Shown here piece by piece: positions 12,220 to 24,459 of a stretch of DNA of 64,000 nucleotides. The DNA lies in NCBI RefSeq assembly GCF_023065955.2, contig NW_026622930.1, positions 19,321,449-19,385,448 on the forward strand, given 5' to 3'. Below the pieces are notes generated by a model. That model did not search any database and was not told the DNA's origin. It saw nothing but the letters and a program-made list of their open reading frames with translations. Numbering within the stretch: the first letter of the stretch is position 1; every line of letters begins with the position of its first letter. A program made the translations under genes and the position numbers. Origin of the DNA: Ursus arctos. Taxonomy: Eukaryota > Chordata > Mammalia > Carnivora > Ursidae.

Positions 12220-14300
12220 ACAAATATTAAATATTAGAATTGGGAAGCCCCTACATCCCTTTCCCTCCCTCTAGGGTTCTGCAACCTGCCTACCTATGCC
12301 CAAGGCATTCTGTATCATTAATGTACCTAATTCTGAATGGTACTTGTATGTTTTCCTGCCTATCTAAAGCCAGACTGCAAATTCTGGCATATAAAGGATT
12401 GTCTTTATTATTGGCATCTAATTTTTTTTGTATTACATAGCAGCTATTATCACTTAATTATTGAAAATAATGAATACTCATAAAAGGAACCTAAATACAT
12501 TAATTTCGACAAGCACAAATCTATAGGTTATCATGGCCATAACTAGCTTATCCGGAAATACTGATTGCCTGTAGAAGATCTTCAGATTTCAGATATTCAA
12601 CAAAACCTTCCATTTGACAACTGAATTTGACAGGCTGAAATGCAAGACCTCTTGATTCCAAAAAGTCACCACCTTATATCTACAGTCCAATAAAACTTGG
12701 ATAAATTTCTGTGATAGCAAGTGTGAGGAGATGGAAGCCGTAATCTTCTGCACTTGTAGACCCCAAAGTTTCCACAAAGGACAGAGAGGCCCAGTTGGGT
12801 AACAGTGCTCCATAAATTTCCTTTCACTATTAAAATACCCAATTATTCTTCTACTTCAATGTTCTTAATGCCTGGAGTTGACATGAATGTTTTCATGAAA
12901 GTTCATCAGGAAAACTATTTTTAAAAAATTTTTAAATAAATAAATAAACAAAACTATAACATAGGCAAAAATCTCTCTACAAAGCTATTCATTCTCTTTT
13001 GTTACTTGGAGGCTCCTGCCAGTGTATGCTTTCAAAACAACTTAAGTGTCCCTTAATCATAAATCCAACCTTTGGGCCCACTAACTTCACATTGCCCCTC
13101 CCCAGCAGCCATTACCCGCTCAGACTTGCCAGAGCCCAACAGCATTTGCCTTCATTTATGGCAAAGTGAATGAAGTGAAAATAGATGCTATTAACTAGTC
13201 TGGTCTGAACCTGAGAACTTGGGAGACACAGGGCTGCAGAAGTAGAGAGATTTATTACAATCTTTTAATTTTCCTCTATTAGTTGGATACACAGGCAATA
13301 GTTAAAGGAAATTATATGTCTCCCAAGAAGGTACTTAAGTGTTCTAGGAGTTTAAAAAAACATTTAGGTATTTGTCTTACGGACATCCCACTTTTTCTCT
13401 TTTAATTCACCTAGCTGATAGCTTATAAAAAGTGGCCCTGGTCTCATGCTTTCCCATTTAAGAATTTTAGAGAAATGGCCATCTTTCATTTAATAAACTA
13501 TCCATCTAGCTCACATAATTTTAGTTAACTAGGTCTATTTCTCTTCCATTTGTGCATAATAGTAATGATTTTCTCATCTATCCACTGGCCTCTCTGCCTG
13601 TTTTTTCTTTATGGAAATCTTTTTTAATCCTGCTGATTATTAATTCTGAATTGCAATGATACTTAATTCAACCACAAGAACACATATGATGTACTTAATG
13701 GTCACAAATGGCCATGATCTCTCTACTTTTTAAATATGACACACTTAACAGTATGTCATCCTCAAGTGTGCCAGAGTACTGACTTGGTACCCAATTCAGC
13801 AACAGGAGAGTCTCCTTTAGACTTGTTTTTCTATTCCAAACAATGGTGCTCATTGTTTCTTACCAAGTTGAACCCAGGTGTTCACCAGGTAGAAACAAAC
13901 AAATATCTGTTATCCTTGACAAGCTCTTAGATTTACAAATTGTGTTCATTTCTTTAATTTGTCAGTATTAATGTCAGGAAGCATCTGTAGAATTTATAGA
14001 AATGACCCCCTTGAGTTTATCAAAGATAAAACACTCAAAAATGTCAAACCTTGTTTTAGGCAGTTGCTATCTGAATCCTGGTGTCGGGAGGGAGGTCTGA
14101 AGAGGGAAGGGAGTTGGAATGATTAAGTAGGCTAAGGACAGGAACCTTGTGAAGTAAGTGAAAACAGATGGGACTTACGGTTTAGCATTGCTCATTTTAA
14201 ATGTCACTGCTGGTCAATGATTTGTTTCTGTATCACATAATATTTATTATTGATAACCAGTTAGAGATTTAGGTAACTCAGATTCCCAGAAGGCAGAGAA
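12220..14300. other. Unique sequence, no gene seen
   Basis: No confident repeats or exons. A short A/T-rich stretch near 12920-12955 contains AAAT repeats. Frames in this interval lack domains. Confidence 0.45.
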
Positions 14301-14304
14301 AAAA

Positions 14305-14525
14305 AAGAGTGCATGTAAAAACTAGTGAAATCTGAATAAGGTCTGTATTTGAGTTAATATAATTGTACCAGTGTCAATTTCCTGGTTTTGACAATGTATT
14401 ATGTTTATGTAAGATTTTTATCATTGGGGAAAACTGAGTGAACCATACACAGAAACTCTCTGTATTATATGTGTAACTTCTTTTAAGCCTTAATCTATTT
14501 CAAAATAACAAGTATTTTAAAAAAT
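14305..14525 (+). mobile_element. L1 (L1M) 3' end fragment
   Basis: The series 'aactagtgaaatctgaataa', 'gtgtcaatttcctggttttg', 'catt' plus 'ggggaaaactgagtg' and 'tatttcaaaataacaagta' is the conserved 3' UTR end of old mammalian L1s. It is the 5'-truncated end of a LINE-1 and has no coding sequence. Confidence 0.8.
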
Positions 14526-14529
14526 GAAG

Positions 14530-15655
14530 AACACAGGCTATCAAAGGGGAAAAAAAAGATTCTCAGAGAATGGTAAGGGTGGCCAGTCACTTAACCTTTA
14601 AAAACAATGAGCAACAGATATTGGTGAAGAATATAAGTGGCAACCTTCTTTTACTTTTCTTTTTTAATCTTTCAAATGTTTTAGGTTTAAAACAGCATTT
14701 GCATTTCATTAGCTATTGCCATCCCCGTAAATAGAACCAGATTTGACAACACTGCTAATATGGAGTTGGTCTTCTTAACCTAAAACATATCTTAATGTTT
14801 TTGATCTTTACATCATTTTTTTATTGTGACTCAGGGCATGATTTGACAGCTCTTTCAGTATTCAACATTCTTACCTAGTGGCAACAGAGCAGGTCTTCAT
14901 ATTTGCCAAGGTCTTTCTTGAAAGCACTTGCTTTGCATTGTAAAGATAAGACAAAGGTGGGAGACTTAAAGATTAAAATACTTTTGAATAAAGTTTGACA
15001 ACTGCCAATCTCCACAATACCAAAATATTTCCTTATTTCTGAAATCACTAAAATATGACACAGATCAGCACTTTCTCACATTTGCCCCGAACTGTGAATT
15101 CTCCCCACCTCCAACAATATACGCTCTTCCCACCATCGACATGAGACACACAGATATTTTGTTTCCTCCACAGCCCAAATGCTTAGATTAGAAGATATGT
15201 AACAACTGAGAAATAATTACCAGTTTCTTTATACTAGGGATGTTTGAAATACTGTATTGAGATTTTTCCCAGATCCTACTTCATTTTCTTTAAAGCTATA
15301 ACGTCATCTTCAGACAGTCACCCCCATGCACCTGGGGGTGGGTATTTTGTAGTTCCTTAGAGTATAGATTTCTAGTTAGCTTTTTTGCGTGTTTTTCTTT
15401 TGCTGTGAACTCTTCTCCTTTGCATTCAGAAATATTTCTTGAGCAGTTAATATGCATTCTCTGCAGCTTCTGAGATGAGTAGACTGAAGCCCTCCCCTAT
15501 CCTACAAAACAGATTTTCTATTATATTGCTAAGAAATTAACAGCTAAAGTTGTAATACAGCACCTATTTTGCTCATCTGAGAATTTTAATACCTCGCTCC
15601 AAAGAAGAATAATGTCAACATTATCTTACATTTTTTTTCAATCCTATACCTTTTT
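14530..15655. other. Unique sequence, no gene seen
   Basis: No recognisable repeat or gene. There is an AT-rich background with a few short homopolymers. Confidence 0.45.
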
Positions 15656-15659
15656 TGGG

Positions 15660-15865
15660 GGGAAGTGATTCTTCCGATTTAAATTTATTTAATTTTCACA
15701 ACAATTCTACTAGGAATTGGGATAGCCACTTGAAAGATGATGTAGCTGAGCTCCAAGAGAGAACATGATTTGCCTTTTTTTATATACCTAGACAGTGCTA
15801 GAATCCAAAAAATGATTCAGATGTCTTTCAGCCCTGTGTTTCTACCACTAGGCTACAGGCATTGC
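15660..15865 (-). repeat. MIR SINE relic
   Basis: On the plus strand 'attttcacaacaattctact', 'gaaagatgatgtagctgag', 'gtgctagaatcc' and 'ttctaccactaggctac' follow reverse-complement MIR order. Diverged and slightly indel-rich. Confidence 0.55.
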
Positions 15866-15869
15866 GAAC

Positions 15870-18800
15870 AGGCTGATGATGGATGTCTGTGCATTAGAAC
15901 AATGGGACCGCTCTCTGGCAACCCATGCCACAGACCAAACATTCCTAATTAAGATGTTGTCATTTTACCTAGGGGAAAAGCTTTGGCCACATTCCAACAT
16001 GCCCATAAATAAGAAAGACTACTAGAAATATGAGAAAGAATAGTTCCAAGCAAAAGTATCCTTCCATGATTAAGAACATAATTCAACATACTACCCAAAC
16101 TGATTTATGGGTGCACTGTACCAGGCTACTTTGTATTTCAGCCCTTTGTGCAGTGTACCTTCTGCTGGCCAAATTTGAAGCTACGTTTTTTAAGCCGGAA
16201 ATTGAATTCATTTACTCAAAGAATATCCCATTTTTTCTTCCAAAATTTATCAGCTTTTTTCTAATGAAGAATTACTAAAATTTTTGTTTACATATCTACC
16301 CTTTTATTCTCAATGCCATCCACTAACACACAAGCACATGCATAGCCCCATTCAATACCTGATTCTACCTTTTATTTTTGGTGAAAAATATGTTATATTG
16401 TACTCCTTTAGGAAAAGATAAAAGAAAACCTTTTCAATATGAGATCCAAATGAACTCCCTTAGTTTCACTGCAGATATGGCATTCCACATCTTCCCACTT
16501 CATGCATATTTCCTGTTCTTAGCTTCTTTCCGTTAGATCCTGCTGAGTTGTACATCAGCAACGAGCATGAATTTATTTCACTATTTAATCAGACAATTCT
16601 ACCATGAAAATCATGAACATAAAACAGTGACCCGCTATGGAATTTCTTTTCTAAAAACATATCCATATCATGTTTTAAAATATACAGAATATAATAAGCT
16701 GACTGGTCAACTCTGTATTTAGGGCATTAAAAGAAACATCTATGTCTTTTTCTTTTATGAGCACAATCCCATGGATGCCATAACATTAAAGAGGATTCCT
16801 AGGGAAATCTGCAGCTGAAGAAAAAGGAGCACTGAATTACTTCAAACTAGGAGTCCTGACCTTGTGCTTTTGCAATCTCCCCACAGGAATCCAGGTTCAC
16901 AGTCCTAAATCAGATGAGTCTGACGGTCTTTGCCTCATTCCATATGGAGGGCAGAGCACCTCGTGTGTGTCATAATATTAGTGCAACTGGAAATTCCCTT
17001 CAGAAGGAAGCCAGTGTCTTCTCCACAGCCACTGTCAGTTAACTATGCATGCCTAATTACTCCTTCACTGATTAGCAGCAAGAAAATCCCTGTCTGGACT
17101 GTGGAAGTGTTTCTAACGGCAACAGTCACAGACAGTGGCTGCTTTGGTATAGTGAGCTGCAATATTATCAGGCTGGGGACAGGCTCTGCCAGCAGGAGCA
17201 ATAGACCTTTGACAGTGAAGATATCTGGCCCCAAGAACCTCCTTCCCTTATCCTCTGATACACTGACATAATCCTCCAAACCTTTAGGAAGGTCTCAGCT
17301 GTCCCATATAGGCGTATTTCTCTCTTGACCTTAGAAGGGAAGGCTGAAATGCAGTACCTAGACATCTGTGCACGATCCTCAGCTTGGAGTGCCAAGCCCC
17401 TCAGCTTCAATGCCTCCTCCGCTTCTTCCTCTGCAGGCAATTGAGTGAAATAAGAAAGCCTTCACTTTTATTAGTACCTCTCTATTTGGCTTTTAAAAAA
17501 TATGATTCTTTTTATGATGCATGGTACTTACTCACTTTAGTTTGCCTCCTGTAAAATGATAAAACACATTAACTTGCTCTATTCCCTTTGTTGTTTGAGC
17601 AATAACATTCCTTAGATTTCATGTGGCAGTTCCTAGGCATTTATGATAGGGAAGAAAAATATTAACGATAATGAATAGAGATATAAATCACTGTGGCTAT
17701 GGCACCTTGACATTTGTTTTCCTTAAACTCAAATCCACAAGTTTTCCAGAAACTGAGGGCTTGCAGCTCTGGAGCCATGAGTCAACTTTGCTCCCATGGA
17801 GCGAGGGGGGGTAAAGAATTAAAGATGTGAGAGACAGCCTGGAGTTGTTTTTAGAGTCTTGGTCTCTGTAGAAGAATTGAAAACTATTTACACCTGTTCC
17901 TAAACATGCAGGCTGCCATTGTCCCTGCTCTGGGACAATCTGCCTAAAGACTTTTGGAAGTTTCCATGGTAATTCAGAATGAAATATCTCCTCTCTCTTC
18001 CAGGAGTTAATGGCAGAAACACTGTGGAATTACAACCTTGGTTAGGGACCGAGGAACAAGACAAGACTTTACCACAAGAATCTATAGAATTAACATCCCT
18101 CTGTTCTCTTTTAGTGCCTAGTGAAATGATACATAGAAGGAAAACAAGAACTGTGTATTTACTGAAAGATAGTTAAATAAATACAGGGTTAAAATGGGAG
18201 ACACCTCAGAGCAAGTAAAGAAGAGATCCAAAGATGCTGTCTCAGTGTTTTTTTTTAGGGTGAATACTGCCCTAGTATATATAATACTTCTTAGATGATC
18301 ATTAGTCCATGTTTTTGATTATTATTATCCCAGCATCTTTGGGTTCATAAGAGGAGGTATTTCACTGGAAAGGAATTTTTTTTTTAAAGAGTTGTGAGAA
18401 AAGTAGCTATTCAAAAGCTTGGAAGAACACAAATCAATCCCAGAAGAACACTTTAATCTTTGCCAAAAAGGGAGGTAAAATAATCTCCCAGGTGGCATTT
18501 TCTGAGTTTTCATAGCTCTGAAATTCCTACAGGGGCTGAAGAGATCTTTGCCTTATTGCAGACAGATGGACTGGGAATGGCCAACAAAATCCATTAAAAT
18601 CAATAGTTAGCAGAGGCTGAGATGCCTTTGGCAGTGTAAGTACTCTGCCAACAAAGGCAGCTAGAATAAGCCTTGCTCACCAAACCTTTTGCTGAAGACA
18701 ACTTGCTAGTTAAATTCTAAGGCAGAGTGGGAAGAAAGTCAGTTTAGATGTTAATGGAAAGGTGGAAAAAGTATAATAGTTTTCCTTTTAATACACAGTT

Positions 18801-19100
18801 AGGCTAAACGTATTTTAAAGCACAAACTAAAAGTTGCCACTCTGGTGGGGGATGCTGACAGTGGGGGAGGCTGTGCATGCACTGATGCCAGAAGTATAAG
18901 GGAAATCGCTGTACCTTCTCTGCAATTTTGCTGTGAACCAAATATTGCTTTTAAAAATAAAGCCTATAGAAAGACAGACAGAGAAAGAAAAGGAAGGAAG
19001 AAAGGGAAAGAAGGAGGGAGAAGGGAAGAAAGAGACTGTTTCTAACAGGCACATGAAAAAGTAAATGGGTTAATTCGAACGGCAAGAATATGGTTCATGT
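15870..19100. other. Repeat-poor unique sequence, no gene seen
   Basis: I recognise no interspersed repeat over about 3.2 kb. The stretch 16860-17450 is richer in GC than its surroundings and carries overlapping frames on both strands (16930-17271 plus; 17043-17279 and 17168-17440 minus). The 90-residue minus frame begins at a TTG codon and none shows a known domain. A purine-rich (GGAA/GAAA) tract lies at 18970-19035. The interval could hold conserved non-coding elements, but the sequence alone does not prove it. Confidence 0.4.
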
Positions 19101-19105
19101 TGTGG

Positions 19106-19137
19106 TTTTTTGTTTGTTTGTTTGTTTGTTTGTTTTT
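19106..19137. repeat. (TTTG)n microsatellite
   Basis: Six or more TTTG units flanked by T runs. It resembles the tail of a minus-strand retroposon, but no body is recognisable beside it. Confidence 0.9.
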
Positions 19138-19291
19138 CCAGTTTTACTACTGAATTCTTCTCCTTGTTCCTAATAGGCAGGTTCAGGATCTATTCACCAC
19201 TTTGAAGGTATCATGAATAAAATCCTGAACTGGGAATGAAATGTGCATATTTAATTTAGTAGAGTTAGAAAGCATTAACAATTGACACTTA

Positions 19292-19492
19292 GGGGCGCCT
19301 GGGTAGCGCAGTCATTAGGCTTCTGCCTTGTCTCAGGGCGTGATCCCGGCGTTCCGGGATCGAGTCCCACATCGGGCTCCTCCGCTGGGAGCCTGCTTCT
19401 TCCTCTCCCACTCCCCCTGCTTGTGTTCCCTCTCTCGCTGGCTGTCTGTCACATAAATAAATAAAATCTCAAAAAAAAAAAAAAAAAAAAAA
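19292..19492 (+). mobile_element. CAN-SINE (young, caniform SINEC1 type)
   Basis: A full-length copy runs from 'ggggcgcctgggtagcgc' to a tail of over 20 A residues. The 9-base target-site duplication 'tgacactta' is perfect (19283-19291 and 19495-19503). Little divergence from the other young copies points to a recent insertion. Confidence 0.95.
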
Positions 19493-19504
19493 CCTGACAC
19501 TTAA

Positions 19505-20900
19505 GAAAAGACTAACATGTTATTTGTATGTGAACACTGAATGAGTGGTAACAATATATTGTCTGTGTATATATTTAGCAAGAACATTGACCTATTAACC
19601 TGGCCCCCAAAATTGAGCTACTGGCAACCCAGAACACTTGGAGGCAGGATTATCCTGAATCCTCTAAGGATGTACCAAAAAAATATTTACAATAAAGATA
19701 AAATGGACTAAAAAGAATTCAGGGGATGAGAATAATTAGATTTTATCCTTTTAAGTGCTGTTTATTTGGTTAATATTCTTAATTATTCTGACAATGAGGT
19801 TTATATGGCAAGACTTCCATAAACCATAATTCAAATTTAGACAAACCATACAGTGAAATGGGGATATTAAAAATAAATTTTCAAATATGATTTATTGATG
19901 ATAAATCAGTTTTCTTATATTACTAATGTTTTTATATTGTATTCTATTGTTTATGTATCAATTACATTACAAAATCCAGTTCTATTCAAATGTATTTTCA
20001 AGAATTATTTCTAAAAGTTAAAATGTATCTGAGTACAAGAAAGTAAAAATTTTCAAAAATGTCTGTATTTATTTCCAAACACTAAAAAGATAGCAAACAA
20101 AATGGTTACTTTATAACATACTAAAGTAATTTGAACAGTTTCTTAACTCTATCTGTATTTTTATGAAAAATCTGTTTTTTTCAATACAGTCTTATTTTTA
20201 TTCTTTATCATAAAATTGCCTGTAATTCCTTTCAAAGTTTGCCTTATGGATAATAAATGTGTAATTTAAAAATATTCAATTGATGATTTCCTATAGCCTG
20301 TCCTACTTAATATTTTTGAATTGAGAAAATGATCTTTCAGGTTCTAGGATAACTAGTAAATTCAGATAATATTATGGTGAATGAAGAATATTCTAAATTT
20401 TACCAGTATTTATATTGACATGTGTGGCTATTTCACTCAAAATATTTTCACAGCTGCCTTTTTTCATCTATCATATTAATATGTGTTAGTATTTCACTCA
20501 AATATGTTTACAGATACTGCTTTATTTCCAGAAATTTTTATACCAGTTGCTTCTAATTATGCTTTAAAAAAATGTATTTCATGAATTTTAGAAGTCTCAA
20601 AGCTATAGGCCTTTAGATGAAAAATAAACTTATCCAATTAATAAAAAGAGCTCAAACTTAAAGTTTTGTCTTTAGGTTAAGATAGTCCACAGAATATTCA
20701 TAGAACTTCAATATTAAATCTTATATACCATAAATGTTCTTAGTTTAATTTTGTAGCTACTTATTTGCTTCATAGGGATACCTCAATGACTTACTTAATG
20801 TCTGTATGCTTTTTTTCCCTCAAGAATTGCATTTACTAAAAGCTTAAAAACCTGAAGCTTCTACACTCCATTATCTGGTTATTTTGATTAAAAATTTGCA
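19505..20900. other. Very AT-rich unique sequence, no gene seen
   Basis: No recognisable repeat, exon or RNA gene. Long runs of A/T with stops in every frame. Confidence 0.45.
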
Positions 20901-21254
20901 GCTTATCTTGAACAATATCTCGAACAAAAACTGAGAGATCTTCCTCTAAGATCAGAAACAAGACAAAGATGTCCACCCTCACCACTTCTATTCAAATTGT
21001 ACTGGAAATCCTAGCTAGAGCAATCAAACAATAAAAAGAAATAAAAGGCATTCAAATTGGTAAGGTTAAAAGTAAAACTTTCACTATTTGCGGACATGAT
21101 ACTATATATAAAAATCCTAAAGACTCCACCAAAAAAATACTAGAATAAATAAATTCAGTAAAATCACAATATACAAAATTAATACACAGAAATCTGTCAC
21201 ATTTCTATACACTAGTAATTAAGTAGCATAAAGAGAATAAGAAAAGAATCCTAA

Positions 21255-21469
21255 GGGTGCCTGGGTGGCTCAGTCAGTTAAGCATCTGCCTTTGGCACAG
21301 GTCATGATCTTGGGGCCTGGGATCAAGCCCCACATCTGGCTCCCTGCTCAGCGGGAGTGGGCTTCTTCCTCTGTCCCCCTACCCCCCAAGGCTCATGTCC
21401 TCTCTCACTCTCTTGCTCACACTCTCATGCTCTCTTTTCCATAAATAAATAAAAATCTTTAAAAAAAAA
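21255..21469 (+). mobile_element. CAN-SINE (older subtype) nested in L1
   Basis: It starts 'gggtgcctgggtggctcag', has a tRNA-Lys-like head, a CT-rich middle and an A tail. The L1 reading resumes after it, and the flanks 'agaaaagaatcc' and 'agaaatcaatcc' are the decayed target-site duplication within L1 ORF2. It is younger than its host L1. Confidence 0.95.
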
Positions 21470-22392
21470 GAAATCAATCCCATTTACAATTACACCAAAA
21501 ATAAATTTAAAAAACTAGAAATAAACATAACCAAAGAGGTGAAAAGACCTGTACTCCAAAAACTAAAAACTTGTATGAAAGAAATTGAAGATGACACAAA
21601 TGGCAGGATATTCCATGTTCATGGACTATAAGAACCAACATTGTTAAAACGTCCATACTATTCAAAGCAATCTATAGATTTTAATGCCACCCTTATCAAA
21701 ACACCAACAATATTTTTCACAGATCTAGAACAAATTATACCAAAATTTGTATGGAACCACAAAAGACCCTGAATAGCCAAAGTAATCTTGAGAAAGAACA
21801 AAGCTGGGGTAGCAATCCCAGATTTCAAGATATACTATAAAGCTGGAGTAATCAAAACAGTATAGTACTGACACAAAAACTAACACAGAGATTACTGGAA
21901 CAGAATAAAGAGCCCAGAAATAAATTTACACATATATGGTCAATTAATCTACGACAGAGGAGGCAAGAATATACAATGGGAGAAAAAAAAACAACCACTA
22001 GTCTCTTTAACAAATGGTGCTGGGAAAACTAGACAGCTACCTGGAAAAGAATGAAACCAGACCAGTTGCTTATACCATACACAAAAATAAACCTAAAATG
22101 GATTAAAGACTTAAATGTGAGACCAGAAACCATAAAACTCCTAGAAGAAAACATGGGCAGTAATTTCTTTGACATCGGCCACAGAAACATTTTTCTAGGT
22201 ATGTCTCCTCAGGCAAAGAAACAAAAGCAAAATTAAACTATCGGAACTACATCAAATAAAAAGCTTTTGAACAGCAAAGGAAACAATCAACAAAACAAAA
22301 AAGCAACCTATTGAATGGGAGAAGTTATTTGCAAATGATACATGTGATAAGCAGATAAATATCCAAAACATATAAAGAACCTATATAACTCA

Positions 22393-22417
22393 ATGCACAC
22401 ACACACACACACACACG
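22393..22417. repeat. (CA)n microsatellite inside L1
   Basis: About twelve CA units occupy a site in the L1 where related copies read a short A/C-rich stretch. The overlapping frames on both strands are repeat artefacts. Confidence 0.9.
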
Positions 22418-22900
22418 CCAGAAAAAAAAATCCAATTAGAAAATGTGCAGAGGACATGAATAGACACTTTTTCCCAAGAAAACATACAGATGACCAACAG
22501 ACACATGAAAAGATGCTCAACATCAGTAATCATCAGGGAAATGCAAATAAATCTATGAGATATCACCTCATACCTGTCAGAATGCCTAAAATCAAAACAC
22601 AAGAAATAATAAGTGTGGTAGAGGATGCGGGAAAAAAAGGAACCCTCATGCAGTTGGTCAGAATGCAAACAGGTGCAGCCACTGTAGAAAACAGTAGAGA
22701 GGTTCCTCAAAAAATTAAAAATAGAATTACCATATGATCCAGTAACTCCACTACTAGGTACTTACCCAACAAAAATGAAAACACTAATCTGAAAGACATC
22801 TGCACCCTTATGTTTACTGTAGGATCATTTACAATAGCCAAGATACAGAAGCAACCCAAGTGTCCATCCACAGATGAATGGATAAATAACATGTGGTGTA

Positions 22901-22925
22901 CACACATACACACACACACACACAC
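22901..22925. repeat. (CA)n microsatellite inside L1
   Basis: CA/TA-rich tract at the L1 position that normally reads a TATATA-type run before 'atggaatat'. It probably arose by slippage from that AT dinucleotide stretch. Confidence 0.85.
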
Positions 22926-23261
22926 TATGGAATATGCAGCTATAAAAAAGAATGTTATTGCCACTTGCAAAAATGGGGTGGAGGTAAGGGGTACAATGCC
23001 AATTGAACTAAGTCAGAGAAAGAGAAACACCATACAATTTCACTCATGTGTAACTGAAGAAATAAATGAACAAAGAGACAAAAAAAGAAGCATTTCTAAA
23101 TACAGAAAACAAACTGGTGGTTGTGAAGAGGGGAGGGGTGGGGGTGCTGGGTGAAATAAAGGGAATTAAGAGTACATTTATTATGATGATCACTGAGTAA
23201 TTATACATCAATAAAAAAGTAAATGAGAAAAAAAATTCCAACTTATCTTGAACAATATATT

Positions 23262-23995
23262 ATAATTGAGTAACCCCATTTCAGAAAATATTCAGTATCA
23301 CTAAAGGGCACTTTATTTGATTTTTAAAAGTAGTTATCAAAAGCTAAGACATTTCTATATTCTGGTCGATGAGGCATGGCAAAGAGAGAAAAACTGGATT
23401 GTCGTGTTTAAGTGAATTTTGTATTCCACATTACTTTAATCACAATAAGAGTCATTAATTTATTATCTATCACTATCTATCTATGTAAACTTTGACAACG
23501 GCAACTTCTCTTTAGGGTATAGGGTGCTGTGACTTGCTTGGACTAAATTATGAAGTATGTCTTTACCATAACTAAATCCAAATTAATGTCAATTATGTAG
23601 GTTTATTAACTTAGTAAAAATATATAGTTTATCAAATTTATATTTGTACTATTAATTAAGAAGCAATTAAATATGCCTTCAACGTTAAGCTTTTCAACTC
23701 CATTTGTAACAGAATGCTAGTATCAGGTGTTTTATCTTTAACAGTATGACAACTCAATAGTTTTGATTTAATGAATTGAATAAAAAATCTATCCATTCTT
23801 GGCATTAATAGCACTGATTTTCTCTTTGTTGTATCTGATGTTAATGATATAAAACTGGCATAATTTACTGTTTTTATATTCTTTCCCTAATGAAGCCAAC
23901 ACTTTAACAGCTATAACTGCACAAGAAAACTGAAAAAAAGAGAAATTAATTGAGAAAAATTATTTGATCTAGACGAAAGACCATGTTTAACATAA
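23262..23995. other. AT-rich unique sequence, no gene seen
   Basis: Nothing recognisable between the L1 target-site duplication and the next SINE nest. Confidence 0.45.
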
Positions 23996-23998
23996 CGA

Positions 23999-24453
23999 TT
24001 TTTTTTTTTTTTAATGAGCCCTCTGTAGTGACAGAAATTAAATCTGACTCTTTATTTAGAGAAAGAGCGCTGGATGAGGAAGGGGCAGAGGGGGAGAGAC
24101 AGAAGCCTGACTCCCTGGGGCGCCTGGGTGGCACAGCGGTTAAGCGTCTGCCTTCGGCTCAGGGCATGATCCCGGTGTTTGGGATCGAGCCCCACATCAG
24201 GCTCCTCTGCTATGAGCCTGCTTCTTCCTCTCCCACTCCCCCTGCTTGTGTTCCCTCTCTCGCTGGCTGTCTCTATATCTGTCAAATACATAAATAAAAA
24301 ATCTTAAAAAAAAAAAAAACACTCTTAAAAAAAAAGAAGCCTGACTCCCTGCTGAGCACGGAGCTTGAGTGCCCTGATCTCAAGTTCCAGAGATCATGAC
24401 CTCAGACAAAACCAAAAGCGGGAGGCTTCAACGACTACACCACTAGGTGCCCC
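23999..24453 (-). mobile_element. Older CAN-SINE on the minus strand, split by a younger SINE
   Basis: On the plus strand it reads as poly(T), then 'gagaaagagcgctgg' and a purine-rich block, and resumes after the insertion with 'ctgctgagcacggagc', 'gatcatgacctcagac' and the head complement 'accactaggtgcccc'. The two halves join cleanly when 24117-24350 is removed. Diverged from consensus, hence older than its insert. Confidence 0.88.
24117..24334 (+). mobile_element. Young CAN-SINE inserted into the older SINE
   Basis: A full-length young copy in opposite orientation to its host. It has a perfect 16-base target-site duplication ('agaagcctgactccct' at 24101-24116 and 24335-24350). The A tail is interrupted by 'cactctt'. 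Frames of 62-104 codons covering this nest are SINE translations. Confidence 0.95.
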
Positions 24454-24459
24454 AAATCT

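Larger units (their letters stand above)
20919..23237 (+). mobile_element. 5'-truncated L1 retrotransposon (ORF2 C-terminal part plus 3' UTR)
   Basis: The element begins in the reverse-transcriptase part of ORF2 ('aaaaactgagagatc', then the aga-tca-gaaacaagac block) and continues through the ORF2 C-terminal region. The longest intact piece, 22051-22236, reads KWIKDLNVRPETIKLLEEN, a conserved L1 ORF2 stretch. It ends in an A-rich tail. Frameshifts and stops disrupt ORF2, so it is dead. Target-site duplications ('cttatcttgaacaatat', 17 bases) flank it at 20902-20918 and 23242-23258, so the boundaries are well fixed. A SINE is nested at 21255-21469 and two CA repeats have expanded inside it (22393-22417, 22901-22925). 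Confidence 0.95.

Noticed and set aside
11765..12274. 169-codon plus-strand frame, the longest in the window
   Set aside because: No recognisable domain, composition like the surrounding non-coding DNA, and overlap with a probable L2 relic.
17168..17440. 90-codon minus-strand frame with an acidic start
   Set aside because: It begins at TTG, overlaps other frames and has no recognisable domain or splice support.
22051..22236. 61-codon frame with a conserved-looking protein
   Set aside because: It is a surviving piece of L1 ORF2 inside a dead, truncated element and not a host gene.
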